Of a stretch of DNA of 64,000 nt, positions 49,337 to 60,100 are shown in pieces (the stretch's first letter is position 1; each line of letters begins with the position of its first letter). Location of the stretch: assembly GCA_963771305.1 (NCBI GenBank), contig CAVYTS010000025.1, forward strand, positions 62,001 through 126,000, read 5' to 3'. The notes beneath the pieces are model-generated. The model did no database searches and was not told the DNA's origin. It saw only the letters and a list, made by a program, of their open reading frames with translations. The position numbers and the translations under genes are program-made. Origin of the DNA: CAJCIT01 sp963771305. GTDB lineage: Bacteria; Acidobacteriota; Terriglobia; Bryobacterales; Bryobacteraceae.

Positions 49337-49372
49337 AGAACCGTGCGTAAACCTCTCGATTTACACGGCTCG
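49337..49372 (-). ncRNA. Group II intron domain V hairpin
   Basis: Minus strand: GAGCCGTGTAAATC pairs with GGTTTACGCACGGTTC around a GAGA loop. The AGC near the 5' side and the two-nucleotide bulge CG/GC pattern are typical of domain V, the catalytic core. Confidence 0.8.
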
Positions 49373-51188
49373 TGCGACCGAGAGAAGGCTGCCGCCTTCC
49401 GTTTAGCATGAGGGCTCTTCCTGTCTCCAGTTGACCCGAACCAAACGTCGATCACCGGCTCCCTTGGCTCCGCGATCATTACAATCGCTTCAACGCTGTC
49501 GGGTCGGAGGTGGCGCACTCAGTTGCCCGAGTGCTGGCCACCGTCCGCCGCCCAAACGGGGTGTGCGGTTTTCCCGCGCCCCGCTTTCACGAAGGCACAA
49601 ACAACGAGACACGATTCCAACCCTATCGAGTGGGGCTGGCTCCGCACCTGTCAGGTTGATCTGGTCCGCCAGTATCCTCGGATGATGATGTACGGGTTTT
49701 TCCCAAAAGGAACTGATCCACCTCATCGCCCTTACGCGCTGACTTCCCTTCTCTTTCCTCCTGCCTTCGTCTGCCGCCTTCCCCGACCCACTCCGGTCGC
49801 CGATTGCTCGGTCACACGGCTTTCACCGTGTTTGAAGTACTATTCGGCAGTCCGACTACTGACCGAGCATCGCTTCCCATTTCGCTTTCGCTTATAAGGT
49901 CGCTTATCCCCATACCGCGGGGAACTCTGCCAGTCCTCCTGAGGTCACGCATCACTCTTCTGTACCGTGCCATCCGCAAACACCTTGGTGCGGCGGGTGA
50001 ATGAGTAACGCCTTCGCCTCCATAATGCAGGCTCGACCTTGCCCCGCCTTTGGCCGACCGGTTCATCTTCGGGGCAGCCCCCATCGATTACGGCCCGGTA
50101 CTTCTCCTCATGCCCTTCGGATTCCACCTCGCGGTGGACACCCTGCCCTCCGGAGTCCTGCGAAATGGTGGCTCCAGGTCCGCCTTGTTCTGTTTCCGGC
50201 TTTCGCTTTCGTGCCCGTGTAGACGTCTCCATACCTTCCTTCCTTCTCCGGCCCGCGAGGCATTACCCCCGCGTTCGGATATGGCGCTCCTCATTCGAGC
50301 GCCAGAGGGACTTCAACCCTCCTGAACAATGCGCTGCTCAGCGCACACTACGGAGCAGTCCGCCCCTGGCTATCGCATCGGTACGTTCGGTCTCACGGTT
50401 CCTCCGCTTGCACCTTTTCCCTTACCATCGCCAGCCAGGTTCTCAAGTTCCGTACGAAAGCCCGGATAAGAGGTCGCTTCTACACCGGACACCGCATAGC
50501 CAGTAAGTAGGTATCCGCCATGCTTTTCCCAGGGAAGAGGGACCCCCTGGTTTTGGTGCCATCTTTATACTTTTCGATGCGTCATCAGCGATTCGTTTGC
50601 ACTCGCCTCTCTCATCCACACTTGACGTGATCAATTGCCACGCCTTTCGACCATAACGTTCACGACCATGGTCTTTCGACATAAGCCGCTAACAGCGGTT
50701 TGAAGCCCCTTCTTACAAAGCGGCTCCGAAGGGCCCACCTTCATCATTCGTACAGCATAGACCTTGCGGTCTTTCTTGACACACTTCCCCGGTACGGCTT
50801 CATTTCAGACGCGGCCTTCCCAGCACGCTGGTTTGCCATCGCCCTTCGTACCTCTGCTGCCATCGCTTGTCCCTGCTCTGTGTCAGGGACGATGCGCTTA
50901 CAAGCACCTCCGTGCAAGCGGTCTCTCCGCTTTACCCCAGGGGCCCTCGCTCCGGTCCGGGTTATTCTGTCCCGGTCCATCAACGCTTACTCGACCCCAT
51001 CCGCCCCACTCGCAGGCACATTCTGATTTCACCGTCTCGCGGCTTATACGAAATGCCATCGCTGTGCATGCCATTGGCATGCCTCTAGAGGCAACCCACG
51101 AACGGTTCTGAGCTTTCATTGATGCTCTTTCGCAACATGTCGCCCTCCGAGACCACGGGGAACTCCTCGGCTGCCCCTACCCAGTACT

Positions 51189-51680
51189 TCACCGAAGACG
51201 CTGGCCTTCAACTCCAATTAACAGTTTCGGCATTCCCGTTATCCTCACACTCCGATTCTGGTGAGGGGATGATGGTTTCGCTCGATAAGCCCCGCGATGG
51301 ATTCGCCCGTGCAGGTCGCGCAGTCGCGCCTCCAGGTCTTGTCCATATTCTTCCCACGTCACTCCGTCCACCCCCGGTGCAGCCCGTTTCTTCAGACTGT
51401 GGTAACTATCCCGGAGCAGATCGACGGTCACGTGGTGTAGCAGAGCGGTGAACTGTAACTTCCCGTCCTTTCTCGCTGCTTCGCGCACACGATCCAGCCC
51501 GTTTGGCCCGCTTTCCCGACTTTGTATTCGGTGCAGGTTAGGTTGGTCCATGTTTTCCTTGGTCAGCGGCCTTCCCTCCACAACCTCCGCCGGCGGTCTC
51601 CCGCTTTTGTTCGGCTGCTTCGTAGGTATTACGCCGCTGTACGACTCCCCGTCACCGTGCATGTGAGTCTTATGGCTCAT
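51189..51680 (-). pseudogene. Group II intron reverse transcriptase, N-terminal fragment
   Basis: Reads LHRIQSRESGPNGLDRVREA, LLHHVTVDLLRDSYHSLKKR and AAPGVDGVTWEEYGQDLEAR followed by LRDLHGRIHRGAYRAKPS, the conserved N-terminal part (RT0/RT1) of a group II intron protein. Sequence homology stops near KPSSPHQNRSVRITG. The palm, YADD box and maturase domain are not found in any frame downstream. It cannot support mobility or splicing unless another maturase acts in trans. Confidence 0.85.
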
Positions 51681-53366
51681 CGCTTTCTCCCACCGGTCCG
51701 CTGCTCTTCAGCCACGGACAGTGACTGGGTCTCTCGGTTCTCGCGCCTGGAGTTTCTATGCGTGCATGGGGTCTCTGACTCCGCAGGGCCGCGACGCACT
51801 CGCGCTATCGCACCTCGCGTTTTTGCATTCCGGCTAGCAGGACACCGTCTGCTCCCTGACTCGCAGATTTCGGAGCTCAATACCCCGCCCACATATACCC
51901 CTGTCCAACGCTTCAAGTGCAGCCTCACGACTGCCCTCGCATGGCTCGGGGCCAGGTTGGTTCGCTATTCCTTTTCCTGTATGAAACTTTCATTCACTAC
52001 TCCAGGCCGGTTTATCCCGACGCTATCCCTGCTGCTTTTGCTAGCCCTCCTGTCGGAGCAGACCGGATTCGCATCCAACCTACGAGGGCGTTTACTTCCG
52101 GGCTTTCGACGGTTTGGTCACCCGTACCGCCGCCAGATATCACTACAGTGCCAACTGGGAAACTTGCACTGGCGGGACTCGCACCCGCTAGATCATCAAC
52201 TAGCTTCACTGCACTAATCGGATCCATCTTGAGCGAGTGAGCCATCTCGTCCATCGCACATTCGAGTGCATACGTACCTACCGACTCACCGGGCGCTCGC
52301 ATGAAGTTCGGCGTGCCGAGATCGGACTTGATGACCTTGTGCGCCGTGGTATTGTTCTCAACCTGATACAGCATGCGACTGGGGAGCGCCGCTGTTTCCA
52401 CAAACTCATCGAATCTCGAGGTAAGGCAAACCGTCTCGTTGCGGAGTGTCAGAGAACCGTCGGCCTTAGCGCCAACCGCGATGGTCTGCCTGGTTTGTGA
52501 GCGATAACCCAGCATGCCGAACATCTGCGGCCTTGAACACGCGACCTTGACCGGCCGCTGCAGTTGCTTCGCCGCCAGCGCCGCTATGATCACATGCGGC
52601 CAAACCGGCCCTTTACTTCCGAATCCTCCTCCGATATACGGTGCAATCACTCTGACGTTTTCCTTTTGCAGTCCAAGGAGCTGCGCCACACGTTCACGAT
52701 CGGTGTGGACGCCCTGAGTTGCATCGTACAAGATCAAGCTGTCAGGCTTGTCCCAAACAGCGATCGTGGCATGCGGCTCCATTGGATTGTGAACCTCATC
52801 CGGCGTTCGGTAGATGTGCTCAAAATGAGTGGCGGCGGCTTGAATGCCCGCAACCATATCGCCCCGGTTGCTCGTGGACGGCTCACCACCTCCGCCGGCC
52901 TTCGGTGGGGAGTACGCCTCGGACAACCGATCCTCCATCGTGACCGCATGAGGCTCCGCTTCATACTGCACCTTAACCTGGAAGGCCGCTTCCTCTGCCT
53001 GCTCCCAGTTCTCGGCCACGCCAAAGCAATCGGCTGGCCGCTATAGCTGACAACGTCATGCTGAAAGACTTGCACAATACGGCCAGCCGGCGGCGCGGAA
53101 GGTTGGTGCGAAAGCGTGGGTATCTTCGGCGCATTTCCGTGCGTCAGCACCAGTAGCACGCCAGGCACTTTTTCGGCTGCGCTTGTATCTATTGAGCGAA
53201 TGCGTCCCTTCGCAATAGTGCTGGTAACCAGCACGCCCGGCACCGCGTTCGGAACATTGGTTCGTACGCGTAAGGGGCACGGCCGATAACCTTCACTCTG
53301 CCATCGATGCGATCGAGTGGCTGACCGAGCAGGTTCTGTGAATCAGTTTCCTGGATCATAATTCCT

Positions 53367-54352
53367 CTAGGTTTGACGTGCGGCCGCCTCTACGGCGCGA
53401 ACCATTACTCGTTTTGCCAGTTCCACTTTGAAGACGTTGCCAGAATGGGGTTTCGCCTCTTGCACCTCGGCATCGGCGGCAGCGCGAATGGTCGCTGCGT
53501 CCGCTGTTTTGCCAGCCAGATAGCGTTCCGCCTCTTCGGCGCGCCACGGTTTGTGGGCAACCCCACCGAGGGCTAAATGCGCTTGGCGGATCGTTCCCCG
53601 GTCATCTACGTCCACAATTGCGGCGACCGATACCAGCGCGAAAGCATATGAATTTCTGTCGCGGACTTTCAGATAGATAGACCGCCTGCAGTAGGCAAGT
53701 GCCGGCAGATCGATTCCTGTGATCAGCTCCGCTGGCTGCAAGTTGGTATCGATCTGCGGCGTGTCGAGTGGCAGGCGATGAAAGTCACGAAACGCGATCT
53801 GCCGCGGCCCCTTCGGGCCTTCCACCAGCACCGTTGCTCCAAGTGCCGATAGCGCCACACACATGTCGCTCGGGTGCGTCGCAATACAGCGTTCGCTTGC
53901 GCCCAGGATGGCGTGAATCCGGTTGACACCCTCCTTGGCGGAACAGCCGCTGCCAGGATCTCGCTTATTACATTGGCCAAGACCGGGATCATAGAAGTAG
54001 TAGCATCGAGTCCGCTGCAACAGGTTGCCGCCGATCGTTGCCTTATTGCGGAGCTGTTGCGTTGCTCGCGAGAGGATCGCCTGGCTCAGAAGGGATAGCG
54101 AGTGCGAATCAAGGGGTGGTTCGCGCATGCTGTGTTAGTTGCCATCCCACCAATGCGGACGCCGCCCTCGTGCTCCTCGATACTGGTGAGCGGCAAGCGT
54201 GATACATCTACCAGCGCGCTAGGGCGCTCGACCCCCATCTTCATCAGGTCAACGAGGTTAGTTCCCCCTCCGATGTAGCGAGTCCCTCCGTCATAGTAAG
54301 CGTGGATCGCTTCGTCAGAAGTGCCGGCTCGGGTATAGCTAAACGGTCTCAT
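53367..54352 (-). CDS. paoB: PaoB-like FAD/[4Fe-4S] subunit, one frameshift
   Basis: The middle electron-transfer subunit. The N-terminal FAD-binding part reads MRPFSYTRAG, GTRYIGGGTNLVDLMKMGVE and ATIGGNLLQRTRC. The insert CYYFYDPGLGQCNKRDPGSGC supplies the extra [4Fe-4S] cysteines that mark the PaoB/YagS type. Then HPSDMCVALSALGATV, and the C-terminal domain IYLKVRDRNSYAFALVSVAA. A frameshift near 54090 separates TACANHPLIRTRYPF from LSQAILSRATQQLRNKATIG. Start at 54352 has an AGGAGG site and overlaps the end of the 2Fe-2S subunit gene by 14 bp, so the three genes form one operon. Confidence 0.88.
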
Positions 54353-54973
54353 GCGCGCCTCCTGCTCCTTCAGCATGAACAGCCCGAATGGCAGCAACAA
54401 TGTTGGGGTAAGCGGCACAGCGGCAGAGATTGCCGCTCATGCGCTCGCGAATCTCGTCGTCTGTCAGGCTTACGGCATGAATACTCGTGATGGACGGTGT
54501 GACAAAGCTCGGTGCTCATGCTTTCACTTCGCCGAGCATGGCAACGCGGAACAGATCTGGCCCGGCGTGCAGTACCCACATTGGAATCCGTCGTGTTCTA
54601 TGAAGGCGGCCTGCATTGGATGCAATTGGTAGCCCTTCGCGAGGCCTTCAATCGTCGTAATCTGATCGCCGTCGTGCATCACGGCCAGTGTCAGGCATGA
54701 GTTCACCCGTACCCTTTAATGAGCACGGTGCACGCACCGCACTGCCCGTGGTCGCACCCCTTCTTGGTGCCTGGCAAGTCGAAGCCGCTCTCGGAGGAGA
54801 TCGAGGATCGTAACTCGTGGATCCAACTCCAGCGACTTTGTTTGCCCGTTGATGACAAGGGAAACCGATATCAGTTGATCCCGTCTCACCTCTGCCGGCG
54901 GGGCTGCCGGCAGGCTGCTCGCCACACCGGCGGCGACTAGTGTTTCTACGAAATGGCGACGATTCATGCTCAT
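54339..54973 (-). CDS. paoA: PaoA-like [2Fe-2S] subunit with Tat signal, frameshifted
   Basis: First gene of the operon. MSMNRRHFVETLVAAGVASS is a twin-arginine signal (NRRHFVE), so the folded complex would be exported to the periplasm. Then LVINGQTKSLELDPRVTILD (ferredoxin fold), the plant-type cluster CDHGQCGACTV (read across a frame change near 54765), and in another frame GFQCGYCTPGQICSAL and MSGNLCRCAAYPNIVAAI for the second cluster. About three single-base shifts (near 54765, 54705 and 54535) break it. All cluster cysteines are present. Confidence 0.82.
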
Positions 54974-55027
54974 CCTTGCGCGCCGGTCTGCACCGGTACT
55001 CTTGTTAGACGCGGCAATGCTCGGAGG

Positions 55028-55750
55028 CTAACGCTGGTAAACCGCGTAGATCAGGTTGAGGCTCGCGTGAATCTGAATCGTGCCTGGCGCGATCGCCTCC
55101 GGATTTGGGAGCGTCTCTTGCAAGGCGGACGCCTCCACTTCGCGCGCGGGTGAGATGACGACAGGCTGCACCTCTTCAATGCGGGTAAGCTTGCCAATCC
55201 GTAGCTTCAACGAGGAGGCGAGAGCTTCCGCCCCTGCCTGTGCCTGTCCGGCAGCTTCCGCTAACGCTCGCGCACGGGCAGCCTTCTCGTCTTTGAGATC
55301 GAACGCCAGCCGATTGATACTGCTCGCTCCGCTTTGCGTAGCCGCCTCAATAACCTTCCGTAATTGTGAGAGATCCCTGACGGCCACTCGGATGGTGTTG
55401 CTCGCTGTGTAACCGGTGACCACACCGGCACCACCATCTTTGCCGTACCGATAGTTCGGGTTGACCGAGAGATTCACCGACTTGATGTCGCCAGAAGCCA
55501 CTAGCCGCTGCAATACAGCGACGACTCGTTTGGTCTTCGTAGCGTTCTGATCGGCAGCTGCCTGCGATGTTTGGGCTTGCGCCAGGACTCCCACGTCAAG
55601 TTCAGCGATATCGGGCTCGACAGAGACAGTGGCCTCCCCGTGCACCAACAGCGTGGCAGGTTCCTCCGTGGCGTGCTTGTTTTGGCCGGTGAGCGGCAGA
55701 GAATAAAGCACCGTGACCAGAAATCCCGCGACCATGAAGTTCCTGATCAC
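55028..55750 (-). CDS. SIMPL domain protein (DUF541)
   Basis: A 240-aa exported protein. A signal segment (MVAGFLVTVLYSLPLTGQ) is followed by the SIMPL domain: LLVHGEATVSVEPDIAELDV, a helical insert with NATKTKRVVAVLQRL, VNLSVNPNYRYG, TGYTASNTIRVAVRDL, INRLAFDLKDEKAARARALA, and a final strand IQIHASLNLIYAV. Its function is unknown; relatives include stress-linked periplasmic proteins. A GTG at 55750 and ATG at 55735 are both possible starts. Intact. Confidence 0.9.
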   Translation of the reverse strand: MIRNFMVAGFLVTVLYSLPLTGQNKHATEEPATLLVHGEATVSVEPDIAELDVGVLAQAQTSQAAADQNATKTKRVVAVLQRLVASGDIKSVNLSVNPNYRYGKDGGAGVVTGYTASNTIRVAVRDLSQLRKVIEAATQSGASSINRLAFDLKDEKAARARALAEAAGQAQAGAEALASSLKLRIGKLTRIEEVQPVVISPAREVEASALQETLPNPEAIAPGTIQIHASLNLIYAVYQR

Positions 55751-55825
55751 ACCACAAGTTTAAGGCTCCAATAGCGCGCCGCGGTTCACGTGAAAACACG
55801 AGTTGCCGGTTGCCCGGGCGGCGCT

Positions 55826-57133
55826 ATGCTGGCGGGTGTGACCGCCATTTCACGACGTGACTTTCTGAAAGCGGCCCCCGTCGCAGCAATCCTGCCTTCA
55901 GTTGCGAGTTCCTTTGCCTTGACCGACGACGATGACCATTTCCTCGACGACTTAGCCCACCGAGCCTTCCTCTATTTCTGGGAGCAAGCCGATCCCCATA
56001 CGGGGCTCGTGCTTGATCGCGCTGCAGTCGATGGCCGGCAGCGGACAAGCCATTCGTTGGACGTCGCAAGTACGGCGGCAACCGGCTTCGCTCTGACGGC
56101 ATGTTGCATCGCGTCGCTTCGGAGCTGGGTAGACGCCAATGCTGCCCGGGAGCGCGTTCGGGTGACACTGCGCCATCTAGCGTTTGAACAGGTCCATCAG
56201 TTTGGCTGGTACTATCACTTCGTCAATCGAAAGACCGGCGAGCGCGTGTGGAATTGCGAGTTGTCCACAATCGACACGGCGCTCCTTCTGGCCGGCGCGT
56301 TGACCGCGCAACAGTGCTTCACGGCCGATAGCGAGATATTTCAGCTCGTGCAGCAGATTTTCGAGCGAGTGAACTTTGGCTGGATGCTGGATGCACAATC
56401 GGGCTTCCTGCGGATGGCCTGGAAGCCGGAGCGAGGCTTCTTGCCGCCCGCGTGGGTGGACTATCGCGAGAACGTCATTCTTCACATTCTCGCTCTGGCC
56501 TCGCCCACCAATGCCATTCCAGTGGACACATGGTTCCGCTTCAGCCGCGATCCGATTGTCTTTGACAGTTATGGATGGATAGGCCGAGGGCCCATTTTCA
56601 CTCATCAATTTCCACAGGCATACCTGGATTTCTCCAGACTGCGAGATGGGCCGCCTTATGGCATTAACTATTTCCAAAACTCCGTGATTGCTACTTACGC
56701 TCATCGTGAATACTGCCTCAGCTTGCGCAGCTTTTATCCAGGCTTTTCAGAACACTTGTGGGGCGTCACACCCTCGGATAGCAGTATTGGTTATGTCATC
56801 TGGGGCGGCTGGGACGCAAAGCATCCGAGGCGTGATCTCGACGGCACGGTGGTTCCTTGCGCGGCCGGTGGCTCACTCATGTTTGCGCCGCAGATTTGCC
56901 TCGCGGCCTTACGAACCATGCATAGCGAGTTTGGCGACGTAGCCTATGGAAGATACGGATTCGCGGATGCCTTTCACCCACCCTCAGGATGGGTAGATCC
57001 TGAGGTGCTTGGGATTGATCAAGGCATCATTTTGCTAAGCGCCGAGAACCTTCGCTCGCGGACCGTTTGGAAGTGGTTCATGCAGTCTCCTGCGATACAG
57101 CGCGCCATTGGCAAGGTCTTTCAACCGGCGTGA
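55826..57133 (+). CDS. Tat-exported glucoamylase-like protein
   Basis: About 435 aa. The N-terminus ISRRDFLKAAPVAAILPSVA is a twin-arginine signal. The rest is the (alpha/alpha)-barrel 'glycoamylase-like' domain: HRAFLYFWEQADPHTGLVLD, IASTAATGFALTA-type segment (VASTAATGFALTAC), VNRKTGERVWNCELSTIDTA, YRENVILHILALASP, FTHQFPQAYLDFSRLRDG, GVTPSDSSIGYVIWGG, VPCAAGGSLMF and YGFADAFHPPSGWVDPEVLG. Relatives are thought to act on glucans. Starts GTG 55790, ATG 55826 and GTG 55838 are possible; 55826 gives a normal Tat n-region. Intact. Confidence 0.88.
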   Translation: MLAGVTAISRRDFLKAAPVAAILPSVASSFALTDDDDHFLDDLAHRAFLYFWEQADPHTGLVLDRAAVDGRQRTSHSLDVASTAATGFALTACCIASLRSWVDANAARERVRVTLRHLAFEQVHQFGWYYHFVNRKTGERVWNCELSTIDTALLLAGALTAQQCFTADSEIFQLVQQIFERVNFGWMLDAQSGFLRMAWKPERGFLPPAWVDYRENVILHILALASPTNAIPVDTWFRFSRDPIVFDSYGWIGRGPIFTHQFPQAYLDFSRLRDGPPYGINYFQNSVIATYAHREYCLSLRSFYPGFSEHLWGVTPSDSSIGYVIWGGWDAKHPRRDLDGTVVPCAAGGSLMFAPQICLAALRTMHSEFGDVAYGRYGFADAFHPPSGWVDPEVLGIDQGIILLSAENLRSRTVWKWFMQSPAIQRAIGKVFQPA

Positions 57134-57136
57134 CCC

Positions 57137-60100
57137 CTAGAAAGTGAATCGCGCCTGCAGTTCGATTGACCGGCCTGCCAAAGCGCCGCTTGGCCGTCCA
57201 AAATTCGCGTTCTCCACGTGCGCATCCAGATCGCCAAACTGGAATGGAATCAGGTTCAGCTGATTAAAGATGTTGAAAGCGTAGCCGCGGAGTTCAAATG
57301 ACGCTACTTCATTGATGAACGGAAGCGAGAAGCGCTTGGCGAGACTGGCGTCTGTCGCGAAAAATCCAGGCCCGCGAAACGAGTTTCTGCCGATTCCTGG
57401 AGGGCCAGGATATGAAATGTTGAAGTAATTAGTGCCGACAATGGGGGATGTCTGGCTGGTTCCACCAAAGGTGCAACCGTCGATAAAGCATTGGCTCGAT
57501 CGGTCGCTTTGATTCGCGTTATCGAAGTACTGCACCGGTCGCGTGGGATTAATGGTTGCCGCGCTTGTGACAGGCGCAACCGAGTTCTGAAACCCGGTAA
57601 TAGGCGTCCATGGAAATCCGGAATAGGCGGTGAGGATGCCGCCCAATTGCCAACCTCCGAAGATTGCATTCATAACACCCTTGCTGTGGGGAAAAATGGG
57701 AAGGTTCCACAAGCCACTGGCGACGAACCTATTTCGGGAGTCAAAGTCCGAAGGTCCATATTCCTGCGTTTGCGCATGGACCGGATCGGTTTGGTTTGTG
57801 ATGAAGCCGGGACCTTCCGAGGAAAGCATGTCGATGCTCTTGCTCCAGGTGTAGGTGGCGTTCACCGAAAAGCCGTGGGAGAACTGCTTCGCGAGGTGGA
57901 CATTCATCCCGTTGTACGAACTGTTCACATCGGGAGTCGGGATGTAAACGGCATAGAAATAGCTAGACTGGGTGCCGACATTCTGGGGGTACAAGAAGTT
58001 CTGATTGACCAAGCGGATCAAGTGACGGCTGAGTGCACCTTGATAACCGACAGTTAGAACCAGGCTCGCCGCCAGCTGAGTCTGCACTTCAAACGTATAG
58101 AGATAGGTATAAGCGTCCGGCGTGTTCGGCCAGGCGCCATAGATTTCAATGGCTGGAGGCGTGCCGCCGCCAATTGCGTTGGGCGTGCCGCTGATGGGAT
58201 TTACACCAGTCGCTAGATTCGGATTCGCCGGGTAGCTGTTCGGCGCCGTGCCTGTGCCGGTATTGAACTGGATAACACCGTTGGCGAACGGAGAGCCGAA
58301 ACTGTAGGGTGGCGAGGCTGTCCCGCAGCAGAGGCCGTAGTTGTAGTAGTCAGGATTGTTCTCGCGACTGTTGGCGAAGATGTTGTCGTTTTGGCGATTG
58401 TAGGTAATACCGAATCCACCGCGAACCACAACTTTACCCTGAGCCATTGCCGGTGCATAGGCAAATCCAACTTTGGGCATAAAGTTCTTCCAGTTAGAGT
58501 TCCAAAGCTGATCGACGTGCCGCACCTGCGCATTTACGAGCGGGTATGGTCCCGTCGCAGCGAGGAAAATGTTTTCCAACTGTCCTCGCGATTCCGTTAG
58601 TGGAGAGAAGTATTCCCACCGCAAACCTAGATTCAGAGTGAAGGTGGGCGAAATATGCCAGTCGTCCTGGGCGAACAAGGCATCGCCATGATCTCGAAAG
58701 TACCGGGCCGCGTTCGCTGGACCGCCCGTAATGGCATCGGCATAGATTCCCTCGTAAATCGGGGCGCTATTGGCAAGGTTCCAAAGGCCCGAGAAGGAGT
58801 AGAGAGGCCGGGTACCTCCCAATAGGTTGTCGTTATCCTGTTCCCAGCGGAATTGCCCCCCGAACCGCACATTGTGGCGGCCCCAGACCTTGGTGAGGGT
58901 ATCGTTGGCTTGATAGCTGTTTTGCGCGAGGATGGCCGGGGTATCAGGTCCTTGAGGCGCGCCGGCTACTTGCATGTCTCCAAATGGATACGCCTCCACT
59001 TGGATCCGAGGCACGCCCCAATTAATGCCCGGATTGTCCGTCTGGCCGTTATCGGCGAAGCGCGTGAAATTTCCTCGCAGCTCGTTGATCATGGTCGGGC
59101 CGAAGGTGTGAATATAGGCCACAGTAACAGCGGTGTTCAGTGGCTTGAAAGCGATGTCCGCATCCGGGGCTCCGCCGGAAGCCGAATCGGCCGAGACCGA
59201 ATTCAGGTGCGTTACATACGCCGAGCCGAAGATCAGGTCCTTCGATGTCAGGCTGTAGTCGACGCGCCCATTGAACTGGTTTCCGATCTGCTCAGCAGGA
59301 AGATAATACTGTACATACTCAAGATCGGGGATACCGTCAAAGCCAGCGCCTGTTGATCCCGGCGCCGTCGGAATCGGGTAATACGGATCTCCTGCGCCAA
59401 CACCCGGGCCGGGAGATCCAACATCGAGCCCTCCTGGGACATCACGGCAAGAGGTGGCCGCATTGGCTCCAAAAAGCCCGGCACAGCTGGTGGTGGGCGT
59501 GTTCAAGACTTGCAAGATTCGAGGGTTGTTATTTACCGAAGAAAAGATCTTTCCGATCGTCGTATTCGGTCGATCGTGAACAATAAGCTGCCGGTATTGG
59601 GGTGTGGTAACCCACTCCTCCCCGTAGGTAGTTGTTTTGTTGTGCAAGCCCTCGTAGGACGCGAAAAAGAATAGCTTGTTCTTGATGATAGGTCCGCCAA
59701 CACTCCCCGCGTATTGGCGATAGTTGTTTTGAACGCGAACTGGCAGGGCGCCACTGGGGCCGCCCCACTTATTGTAGGCGTTGAAATTCGGATCCTGATA
59801 AAGAAACACGGCGCTGCCGTGGAACTCGTCCGTGCCGCTCTTAGTCGTCGTCTTGATTTGGGCGCCGCTGCCGCGTCCGTCTTCGGCATTATAGTCGCTC
59901 GATATGACGGTCATATCTTGAATGGACTCGGAGTTTGGTGTCACCACGGCAGCGCCGCCCCAGCCCAAGCTATTCACGTTGACTCCGTCTATGAGGTAGA
60001 CATTCTGTTCGACGCGCTGCCCGCTGGAGCTTATCTGCACTTGATTCTCGGTTTGGAAAATGGATGTGTTCGATCCACCTGGCCCCGTGGTGTTGCCTAA

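Larger units (their letters stand above)
49214..52214 (-). mobile_element. Group II intron in the paoC gene
   Basis: A 3.0-kb insert on the minus strand from GTGCAGTGAAGC (52214), with a GGGTGCGAGTCCC block, to CCTACCCGAC (49214). Removing it joins DPI to FRLKNYAEQDP in frame. Domain V is clear near 49337-49372: GAGCCGTGTAAATCGAGAGG followed by TTTACGCACGGTTC. Only an N-terminal reverse-transcriptase fragment is recognisable; most of 49400-51180 has no coding signal, so the intron looks ORF-degenerate or carries a nested insertion. If still spliced, the subunit could be produced. Confidence 0.85.
48125..53359 (-). pseudogene. paoC: PaoC-like molybdenum subunit of periplasmic aldehyde oxidase, split by a group II intron
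   Basis: The catalytic subunit, binding the molybdenum cofactor and oxidising aldehydes to acids. Before the intron: MIQETDSQNLLGQPLDRIDG, VLLVLTHGNAPKIP, VEYEAEPHAV-type segment, GGGFGSKGPVWPHV and TPNFMRAPGESVGTYALECA. After: LKNYAEQDPEKNRPWSSKSL, YRQGAERF, DAGTQDIGTGTYTIMTQ and AKGIGEIGITGAGAAVANAV with the catalytic Glu (GIGEIG). The intron occupies 49214-52214. Extra frameshifts: near 53245, near 53000, in a run of seven C at 48410, and two base losses near 48150-48185. The coding sequence otherwise fits the family from start to end. Confidence 0.85.

Noticed and set aside
49523..50506. Several 90-155 codon frames in the middle of the paoC intron
   Set aside because: No family, both strands open at once, inside intron RNA; not supported as genes.
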